A stretch of 64,000 nucleotides of DNA, taken from assembly GCF_003033885.1 (NCBI RefSeq), contig NZ_CP024081.1:3162046-3226045 (forward strand), written 5' to 3'. Below are positions 57,981 through 64,000 of the stretch, piece after piece; position 1 is the stretch's first letter; every line of letters starts with the position of its first letter. The stretch comes from Pseudomonas rhizophila. Lineage in GTDB: Bacteria; Pseudomonadota; Gammaproteobacteria; Pseudomonadales; Pseudomonadaceae. A model generated the notes under the pieces. The model made no database searches, had not been told where the DNA came from, and was given only the letters and a program-made list of their open reading frames with translations. The translations under genes and the position numbers were made by a program.

Positions 57981-59080
57981 GGACGAGCCTCCCGTGCCGT
58001 GCGGATATAGAGCTGCGACCAGCGTTCGGCCAGGGCGCGCAGGTCATAACGGTCCCGTTGGGTACGGCGCGCGTTATCGGCCAGAATCCGCGCCAGGGGC
58101 GGTTCGCCAAACAGTGTTTCGATTTGCCGGGCCAGTTCGGCGCTGTCGGCCGGCGTCGCGAGCAGACCGTTGTGGCGATCCTGCAGCACATCGGGAATGC
58201 CCCCCACTCCGAACGCCACCACCGGCACTCCGGCCTGCATCGCTTCGAGCAGAATCATCGGCGTGCCTTCTGTGCGCGAACTGATGACCAGCGCGTCGAG
58301 CTGACTCCACCAGGGGTTCATGTCGGTCTGATAGCCGGGCAGCTCGATGCGAGTAGGTAGGCCCGCGTCGGCAATGCGCTTGAGCAAGGCCTGACGTTCC
58401 GGGCCGTCGCCGAGCATCACCGCGTGCAGCGATGCATGCCGCTGGCACAGGGGGATCATGGCGTCGAGGAACAGGTCCGGGCCTTTCTCGTGGCTCAAGC
58501 GACCGACGTAGCCGACCCGCCAGCGCAGCCGGTCGTCACGATGAGGCAGCGGTGCTGTGATCGACGGCAGGCCGTTGGGGATCACGTCGAGTTTTTCCGC
58601 GCGCACGCTGGCCTGGCGGTGCAGCACGGCAATGCTTTCGGCCACGCAGACCACGCGCTTGACCGAGGCGGTGCGGCACAGTTGCAGGCTCAGCCACGTG
58701 TAGAATCGCTGCTTGGTGCTGCGAGGCGTAAAGCCGTGCTGAGTGATGACCAGGGGCAAGCGCAGCAGCGTGGCCGCAGCCCAGCCGAACAGCAGGCCCT
58801 TGAAGTTATGGGTGTTGATCAGCGGCTGCTCGTCCCGTCGCTGGCGCAGGTGCTGCAACAGCTCGCCCCAACTGGCGCAGTGGCGGCAATCGACCCCGGC
58901 CTGGCGAAAGCGCGTGATCAAGGTCGGCGGCGCCGCCAGGAACAGCACCTGGTGCTGCCCTGGCGTGGCCAGGCAATGATCGAGCAACATCCGCTCGGCC
59001 CCGTAGAAGCCGCCGCTGTCGAGCAAATGAATGATCGGCAGGGCGCTGCTGCGGCAGGTCGGGCCAATCGGCGCGTTCAA
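57977..59080 (-). CDS. Glycosyltransferase family 4/GT1
   Basis: GT-B fold, 367 residues from TTG 59080. The retaining GT4 signature is present: VGYVGRLSHEKGPDLFLDA, LGDGPERQALL, and the E-x7-E motif EGTPMILLEAMQAGVPVV. N-terminal region IIHLLDSGGFYGAERMLLD is typical of exopolysaccharide GT1 enzymes. No ATG is available; TTG 59080 gives a TTGA overlap with the Wzz stop, in keeping with the locus; TTG 59116 would add 12 residues. Start uncertain. Confidence 0.85.
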   Translation of the reverse strand: MNAPIGPTCRSSALPIIHLLDSGGFYGAERMLLDHCLATPGQHQVLFLAAPPTLITRFRQAGVDCRHCASWGELLQHLRQRRDEQPLINTHNFKGLLFGWAAATLLRLPLVITQHGFTPRSTKQRFYTWLSLQLCRTASVKRVVCVAESIAVLHRQASVRAEKLDVIPNGLPSITAPLPHRDDRLRWRVGYVGRLSHEKGPDLFLDAMIPLCQRHASLHAVMLGDGPERQALLKRIADAGLPTRIELPGYQTDMNPWWSQLDALVISSRTEGTPMILLEAMQAGVPVVAFGVGGIPDVLQDRHNGLLATPADSAELARQIETLFGEPPLARILADNARRTQRDRYDLRALAERWSQLYIRTAREARP

Positions 59081-60669
59081 TTGCGCACCCAATGGACAAG
59101 GCTGGGCAGGCTCCAATTGCGGTGCGGGTTGACCTGTTCGGGGTTCTGCTCGTTGATCACCAGCAACACCGGTACATCCAGTTGCTGGGTAATCTGGGCA
59201 GGGTGCTTGAAGCGATGGTCGAAGAACTCACGCACATAGACCAGGGCGATCGCCAGGAGCAAGCCGCTGAACAGACCGAACGCAATAATCAGCATCGGCT
59301 TGGGAAACGCCGGGGCGGTCGGTTCGAACGGCGGGCTGAGGACGCGAGCATTGGACAGGTCGTTGTCCAGCGCGCGGGCGGTGCTGCTCTCGGCGAACCG
59401 CTGGGCGTAGGTGGAAAATGCCGCATGCAGGGCATTGATCTCGGTGTCCATCTGCCGCAGCTTGCTCTGGGTTTGCTGCAACTGATGGATACGCTCCTTG
59501 AACTCGGCGATGCGCGCGGTTTTCTGGTCGATCACCGAGCTGACGACTGCCAGGTCGTTGGTGCGTTCCTGGATGCGGTTGCTCACCACTTTGAGAAACT
59601 GCTGGCGGGTGCGCGCGATCTGCTCCCGAGTCAACAGCATCGGCTCGCTGCCGGGCTGGAAGATCGCCAGATCATTCATGTAGCGGCTGACCTGAGTGGT
59701 CAGTTGCTCGCCCAGTTGTTTGATTTCCCGGTCTTCGAAGGCGATGTTGTCCATGGTGGTGGTGAAGGTGAACGGGAAGGTGTAGTCGTTGAACCGTGAG
59801 TTGTTCGCCGCTGCCAGGCTGGTCTTGAGGTAATCCAGCCAGCGTTGGCTTTGCAGCAGACGATCGCGGTACAGGTTCAAGGCCTGTTCTTCGGTGTTGA
59901 TGGCGTTCAGGCGGAAGGTGATCTCCTCTTTGGGATCGGAGGAGCTGACGTCTTCAAGCAGCGCCAGGCGGGTGCCCTCCAGTCCGTCGAGGCGAGTCTG
60001 GTACTGGGTTTTCTTCTGCTCATAGAAGGCTTGCGGCAGCTCGATCGATTGCAGGTCCTGGCGACCGGAGAGGTAGTTCTCCAGCAGTTGCGCCACGAAC
60101 CGGGTGCCCTGGGCCGGGTCGCCGAAGCTGTAGACGATGGAGATGACGTTGGAGCCTGGCAGGGTTTCGATTTTCAGGTTGGCGATGGCTTCGTCGGTCA
60201 GCATGTCGAGCGTGGTATCTCGCACCGGATCGACTTCCAGCCCCAGGCCGTCGCGCAGCGGGTTGACGACGTACTCGCGCAGCGGCGTGGTGACATAGTG
60301 CTTGAGCGGCTCGCTCACCCATTTGTTGAAGATGCCGGGGCTAGGGGTGTACTCGCCCTGGTCGCGCAGGGTGCTGATGGTCTGCCGGATCAGGGCCGGC
60401 GAGCGCAGGATATTGCTCTCGGTTTCCATGTCCGCCAGGGACGGTGGAATGAAGGTGGCGTCTTCCTGGTTCAGCGACGTGGTGGCGTCGCCCTGGGAGA
60501 GTTTTTTCGACTGGACGATGACCTGGGCGGTGATGTCGAAGCTCTGTTTGAGCATCAACGGCAGCGCCAGGGCGATCACGGCGAAGATCAGGAAGACGCG
60601 CTTCACCCACTGCTTGTTGGCGAAGAAAATCCTGAAGAACTCATGCAGATAGTTTTCCTTGGGATTCAT
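59077..60669 (-). CDS. Wzz/PCP-2-type chain-length and export protein
   Basis: 530 residues. Polysaccharide co-polymerase: short cytoplasmic N-terminus, membrane segment about 25-42, long periplasmic helical/coiled-coil region with repeated Gln/Arg-rich helices (about 200-440), second membrane segment about 468-488 (MLIIAFGLFSGLLLAIALVY) preceded by the Pro-rich PPFEPTAPAFPKP. The usual C-terminal kinase domain is absent; a separate CpsD-like gene lies two genes upstream. ATG 60669 preferred over TTG 60675. Confidence 0.88.
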   Translation of the reverse strand: MNPKENYLHEFFRIFFANKQWVKRVFLIFAVIALALPLMLKQSFDITAQVIVQSKKLSQGDATTSLNQEDATFIPPSLADMETESNILRSPALIRQTISTLRDQGEYTPSPGIFNKWVSEPLKHYVTTPLREYVVNPLRDGLGLEVDPVRDTTLDMLTDEAIANLKIETLPGSNVISIVYSFGDPAQGTRFVAQLLENYLSGRQDLQSIELPQAFYEQKKTQYQTRLDGLEGTRLALLEDVSSSDPKEEITFRLNAINTEEQALNLYRDRLLQSQRWLDYLKTSLAAANNSRFNDYTFPFTFTTTMDNIAFEDREIKQLGEQLTTQVSRYMNDLAIFQPGSEPMLLTREQIARTRQQFLKVVSNRIQERTNDLAVVSSVIDQKTARIAEFKERIHQLQQTQSKLRQMDTEINALHAAFSTYAQRFAESSTARALDNDLSNARVLSPPFEPTAPAFPKPMLIIAFGLFSGLLLAIALVYVREFFDHRFKHPAQITQQLDVPVLLVINEQNPEQVNPHRNWSLPSLVHWVRN

Positions 60670-60671
60670 GA

Positions 60672-61721
60672 TCAATTACCTGCTGCAGAAGTGTTGGACC
60701 TGCCGTTGTCGCCTTTGCTGTCAAGGCGGTAGCCGAAGCTGACTCCCATGCCCTGGAACAGCACCACGTCGGCCAGTTGCCGAGCCATTTCACCGGCTTT
60801 GGCCAGCCCGGTCTTGGGCACGAAAAGCATGTCTTCGGGCTGCAGGTAGGCGATCTGCGAGGCGTCACCGCTCAGGGCTTTTTCCACGTCATAGTGGCGG
60901 GCTTCGACCTGATTTCCGTTGCGGCGCATGATCACCACCGAGTCGAGTCGGGCCTTGACGTTGGTGCCACGGGCCAGGGTCAGGGCCTCGAGGACCGAGA
61001 TCGGCCGGCGGATCGGGTAGGAACCGGGCTGGGCCACTTCCCCGAGGACATAGATCTCGTTGCCAGCGGTGGATTTGAGCAGCACATCGACGGACATGCG
61101 CCCCGGCAATTGGGCGTAGCGCTCGTTAAGGTAGGTTTCCAGTTGATTGACGGTCATGCCTTGCAGCGGCACGGCACCGATTTCGGGGAAGCTTGCGTAA
61201 CCATCCCGGCCCACGGTGATCTCCCGACTCATGCCGGTGCCCGGGTGGGTCAGGGTGTTGCGCAGTTTTGTCTCGTTGCTCAACGGGCTGGTGACCTGCA
61301 CCGTCAATTGATTGCGGTTGGGCTGGAACAGCATTTTGCGGTCATAGGCACGCTGTACCTCCAGGCGTGCTTCGTCCGTGGTCAGCCCGGCGATTTTTAC
61401 CGAGGTGTTGGCCCCCGGCAGTTCGATACTGCCGTCGGGCATTACCTGTTGTGCGCCGTTGAGCTGGCTGGCGGCGGTGAAGTTCAAGGCCACCTGGTCA
61501 CCCGGCTGGACCCGGTAGGCATCCGGCCCGCTGGTGCTGATGTGAAAGATCACATCCAGCACATCCTGGGGACGCAGGGTCTGTTCGACCCGGGGCATGT
61601 CGGTGGCCTGGGCGTTGGCCGGTGCCGCCGTAAGGATCTGCACCGGCATGGAGCGGGTTTCGGTGTGGCTGGTGCAACCGGCAAGCGGCAACAGCAGCAG
61701 GACAAGCAATCTGGCGTTCAT
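60672..61721 (-). CDS. Wza-like outer-membrane polysaccharide export lipoprotein
   Basis: 349 residues. Signal peptide with lipobox LAGC (residues 13-16). Poly_export domain with YRVQPGDQVALNF near residue 70, followed by SLBB-type repeats (SREITVGRDGYASFP and NEIYVLGEVAQPGSYPI). Forms the export channel through the periplasm and outer membrane with Wzz. Starts 21 bases after the CpsD-like gene ends and overlaps the Wzz gene region at its stop. Confidence 0.88.
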   Translation of the reverse strand: MNARLLVLLLLPLAGCTSHTETRSMPVQILTAAPANAQATDMPRVEQTLRPQDVLDVIFHISTSGPDAYRVQPGDQVALNFTAASQLNGAQQVMPDGSIELPGANTSVKIAGLTTDEARLEVQRAYDRKMLFQPNRNQLTVQVTSPLSNETKLRNTLTHPGTGMSREITVGRDGYASFPEIGAVPLQGMTVNQLETYLNERYAQLPGRMSVDVLLKSTAGNEIYVLGEVAQPGSYPIRRPISVLEALTLARGTNVKARLDSVVIMRRNGNQVEARHYDVEKALSGDASQIAYLQPEDMLFVPKTGLAKAGEMARQLADVVLFQGMGVSFGYRLDSKGDNGRSNTSAAGN

Positions 61722-61742
61722 CTCGTCATCCTTTTTGCAGGC

Positions 61743-62387
61743 TTACAGGTTGTTGTAGAGCCACTTGGGCATGTAGTACTTGCGGCGGTTGAACACGCTG
61801 CCCACCACCTTGGCGCCGGCCTGGGTCAGACGCAGGCGAGCGGCCTGGGCCACCTCCCAGCGGGTGTCTTCACCGCGCACCACCAGCACCACACCGTCCA
61901 CCTGGGTGCTCATGACCAGGGTGTCGCAGGCCGAGTACACCGCGTCAGCGTCGATCACCACAAAGCGATACTGCCCGGCCAGTTGCTTGAACAGCGGGCG
62001 AAGCTGCTCGGGGTTCAGGCGCTCGGCATTGCGCCCCAGACGACCGTTGGGCAGCACGTCGAAGGGCAAGCTGGAGGTCTGCACCACGCAGTCCTGCAAC
62101 AAGGGCGGTGCGAGGCTGTTGAACAGCAGGTCGCTGAAGCCGCGCTCCTTGTGCAGCGACAATTGCTGGCTGAGGTTGCGCGGCGACTGGCTGGCGTCCA
62201 CCAGCAGTACGCGGCCGCTGCTCATCTGCGCCAGTTGAGCGGCCAGGGCCATGGCACTGGTACTGGTTCCGGTGCCGGTGTTGGCGGCCGTCAGAAGCAG
62301 AATCCGTATGGATGGGTCAAGCACGGTTGAGGTCAGGTTGGTCTCGCTCGGGCTTGCGATGCTCAGGATATTGGTTGAACCGTCCAT
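61743..62387 (-). CDS. CpsD/BY-kinase-like P-loop protein with degenerate Walker A
   Basis: 214 residues. Fold and gene position match the cytoplasmic tyrosine-kinase partner of Wzz, with Walker A' VLLVDASQSP and Walker B FVVIDADAV. The Walker A, usually GEGK(S/T), reads NTGTGTSTSA (36-45): the ATP-binding lysine is a threonine (residue 41). The C-terminus RRKYYMPKWLYNNL has three tyrosines but not the usual long tyrosine cluster. It may bind nucleotide poorly or act as a structural partner. Overlaps nothing; lies one base from the preceding stop. Confidence 0.8.
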   Translation of the reverse strand: MDGSTNILSIASPSETNLTSTVLDPSIRILLLTAANTGTGTSTSAMALAAQLAQMSSGRVLLVDASQSPRNLSQQLSLHKERGFSDLLFNSLAPPLLQDCVVQTSSLPFDVLPNGRLGRNAERLNPEQLRPLFKQLAGQYRFVVIDADAVYSACDTLVMSTQVDGVVLVVRGEDTRWEVAQAARLRLTQAGAKVVGSVFNRRKYYMPKWLYNNL

Positions 62388-63134
62388 TTAACTCGCTCCG
62401 TGGCCGCTGAAAACTTTGAAAGGGGTGATCATCAGGATCTTCAAGTCCAGCAACAGGCTTTGTTCGGCGATGTAGCTGAGGTCCAGTTCCACGCGCTGGT
62501 CGAAGTCGATGTTGCTGCGCCCGGAGATCTGCCACAGGCCGGTCAGGCCGGGGTAGATGCTCAGGCGGACAAGATGGTTGTCCTTGTAGCGGTAGGCGTT
62601 GAACGAGGTCGGCCGCGGGCCGACCAGGCGCATGTCGCCGGTCACCACATTGATCAGGTTGGGTAACTCGTCGAGGCTGCTGCGTCGCAGGAACCGGCCG
62701 ACGGGGGTGATGCGCGGGTCGTTGTCGATCTTGAAGTCGATGGCATCGGCGCCGTGCTTGTTGAGGTGGCGCAGTGATTCTTTGAGCGCCTCGGCATCAG
62801 CAACCATGGTGCGGAACTTGTACATGCCAAAGACCCGACCGCGGTATCCGGTGCGTTTCTGCACAAACAGCACTGGACCGGGGCTTGAGAACTTGATCAG
62901 CAGGGCCAGGCCCAGCAGCAGCGGGCTGAGCAGTACCAGGATCGACAGCGCGCCGAGACAGGCCACCACCCGATTGGTGCGCGAGACCGTCCAGGGTCGA
63001 CCGCCGTCGCGACCAGTCAGCCAGCCGCGGCCCTGACGATGGATGGCCGCGTCCAGGCGTCGGCGGTGTTCGGGATCGACACGCTTGTCGCCCCCGCGGG
63101 CGGTGATAGGGATGCATTGCTCATGTCGGGTCAT
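62388..63134 (-). CDS. Undecaprenyl-phosphate sugar phosphotransferase (priming enzyme)
   Basis: 248 residues of the bacterial sugar transferase family (WcaJ/PglC catalytic core). One membrane hairpin about 58-80 (VVACLGALSILVLLSPLLLG), then FVQKRTGYRGRVFGMYKFRT, RRSSLDELPNLINVVTGDM and VGPRP, PGLTGLWQISGRS. It transfers sugar-1-phosphate from a UDP-sugar to undecaprenyl phosphate to begin the repeat unit. It lacks the long N-terminal membrane domain of WcaJ, so it is the short type. ATG 63134 overlaps the epimerase stop (ATGA). Confidence 0.9.
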   Translation of the reverse strand: MTRHEQCIPITARGGDKRVDPEHRRRLDAAIHRQGRGWLTGRDGGRPWTVSRTNRVVACLGALSILVLLSPLLLGLALLIKFSSPGPVLFVQKRTGYRGRVFGMYKFRTMVADAEALKESLRHLNKHGADAIDFKIDNDPRITPVGRFLRRSSLDELPNLINVVTGDMRLVGPRPTSFNAYRYKDNHLVRLSIYPGLTGLWQISGRSNIDFDQRVELDLSYIAEQSLLLDLKILMITPFKVFSGHGAS

Positions 63135-64000
63135 AGACTCCTCCGCTGAAGGTTGGTCGCATGCGTTGGGCTGCAAGCGGTGTCGGCGATAGGCAGGGCG
63201 TAGTAATCGAGGAACCAGGCAATGAAGCGCCCCAGGCCCTCGTCCAGCTCGATGCGCGGCTGAAAACCGGTGGCCCGCGCCAGGCCGCTGGCATCGGCGC
63301 AGGTGTTCAACACGTCCCCTGGTTGCAGGGGCAGCAGTTCGATCCGGGCGGTTTGCCCCAAGTGCTTTTCCAGCAATGCCACATAGGTGCGCAGCGCTAC
63401 CGGGTGCTGCCCGCCGATGTTGTAGATCCGCCAGGGCGCTGCGCTGGTGGCCGGGTCCGGTTGATCGCGATCCCACTGTGGCGTGGCATGGGGCGGGCGT
63501 TCGATCAGCCGGGCGATGCTTTCGACGATGTCGTCGATGTAGGTGAAATCGCGCTGGTGCTCGCCATGGTTGAACAACTGCAACACGCGGCCTTCGGCGA
63601 TGGCGCGGGCGAACTGGATCGGCGACATGTCCGGCCGGCCCCAGGGGCCGTACACCGTGAAAAACCGCAGGCCGGTGCATGGGATGCCAAACAGATGGCT
63701 GTAACTGTGGGCCATCAACTCGTTGGCTTTCTTGCTGGCCGCATACAGCGACAGCGGATGGTCCACGCCGTCCTGTACTGAGTAAGGTGTGCGCTGGTTG
63801 GCGCCATACACGGAGCTTGAGGAGGCGTAGATCAGGTGCTTGACCGGATGGCGACGGCAGCTTTCCAGAATGTTCAGGAACCCGCTGAGGTTGCTGTCGA
63901 CGTAGGCCCGTGGATTCTCCAGGGAATAACGCACGCCGGCTTGGGCGGCGAGATGAATCACCACGTCGGGGCGGTGTGACTGGAACAACTCATCGATGGC
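63131..64000 (-). CDS. NAD-dependent epimerase, UDP-glucuronate 4-epimerase-like (partial)
   Basis: The gene enters from the right edge; 289 residues of the C-terminal part are visible and the N-terminal NAD-binding glycine motif is outside. Extended SDR: DVVIHLAAQAGVRYS, catalytic ASSSSVYG and YAASKKANE, LRFFTVYGPWGRPDM. The pattern RYSLENP...Y and TVYGPWGRPDM points to the CapI/UDP-glucuronate 4-epimerase group rather than GalE. It supplies a UDP-sugar (probably UDP-galacturonate) to the exopolysaccharide. ATGA overlap with the sugar transferase. Confidence 0.86.
   Translation of the reverse strand, partial: AIDELFQSHRPDVVIHLAAQAGVRYSLENPRAYVDSNLSGFLNILESCRRHPVKHLIYASSSSVYGANQRTPYSVQDGVDHPLSLYAASKKANELMAHSYSHLFGIPCTGLRFFTVYGPWGRPDMSPIQFARAIAEGRVLQLFNHGEHQRDFTYIDDIVESIARLIERPPHATPQWDRDQPDPATSAAPWRIYNIGGQHPVALRTYVALLEKHLGQTARIELLPLQPGDVLNTCADASGLARATGFQPRIELDEGLGRFIAWFLDYYALPIADTACSPTHATNLQRRSL

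Noticed and set aside
60777-62330. 517-residue plus-strand frame opposite the Wza and CpsD-like genes
   Set aside because: Opposite two clear genes; translation is low-complexity with no family features.

Overview
The window looks like a chromosome segment of a fluorescent Pseudomonas (P. fluorescens group). It has high GC content and a gene order I recognise from Pseudomonas chromosomes: gltX, tRNAs, ibpA, leuCD, methyltransferase, leuB, asd, usg, fimV, truA, trpF, accD, folC, dedD, cvpA, purF, metZ. Many copies of the REP palindrome family typical of this group (core GAGC-(A/T)-GCTCGCGAT flanked by GTGGGA) sit between genes. No rRNA, CRISPR array, prophage, transposase or replication origin was seen.

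Layout. 1-1415: end of gltX and a doubled Ala-Glu tRNA array. 1.5-8.6 kb: TetR regulator, two small-molecule hydrolases, dusC, heat-shock gene ibpA behind a sigma32-type promoter and a ROSE-type RNA thermometer, and a five-PAS GGDEF-EAL protein. 8.7-28.2 kb: core biosynthesis (leucine, aspartate family, tryptophan, fatty acid, folate, purine, methionine) plus the polar protein FimV. 28.3-30.5 kb: tRNA-Val, two tRNA-Asp, a PuuB-like oxidoreductase and a second tRNA-Val. 30.6-35.0 kb: a small accessory zone of short, mostly unknown genes, most of it enclosed by two near-identical 147-bp direct repeats, and partly AT-rich. 35.0-38.9 kb: small membrane protein, azlCD, MFS exporter and a glycine-rich CigR-like protein.

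38.99-47.2 kb: a complete six-gene ABC uptake system closely resembling the rhizobial glycerol transporter GlpSTPQUV. It faces a divergent AcoR-type sigma54 activator and has a sigma54-like promoter with repeated TTGTTCA motifs in between, so it is probably switched on by its own substrate. 47.4-64.0 kb, all on the minus strand: a lipoprotein-like hydrolase, then an exopolysaccharide locus (epimerase, priming sugar transferase, CpsD-like protein, Wza, Wzz, three glycosyltransferases, Wzy-like polymerase, deacetylase, Wzx flippase, three acyltransferase-like proteins, ChbG-like deacetylase). Most neighbouring genes there overlap by 1-30 bases, so they are probably translated together. It would build a repeat unit on undecaprenyl phosphate, flip, polymerise and export it, and decorate it.

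The most notable observations are: a fossil tandem duplication in the exopolysaccharide locus, with a fused GNAT-start/flippase-end scar; the direct-repeat-bounded accessory island holding a frameshifted cysteine-peptidase-like gene; complementary loss of ABC motifs in the two transporter ATPases; and a CpsD-like protein lacking the P-loop lysine.
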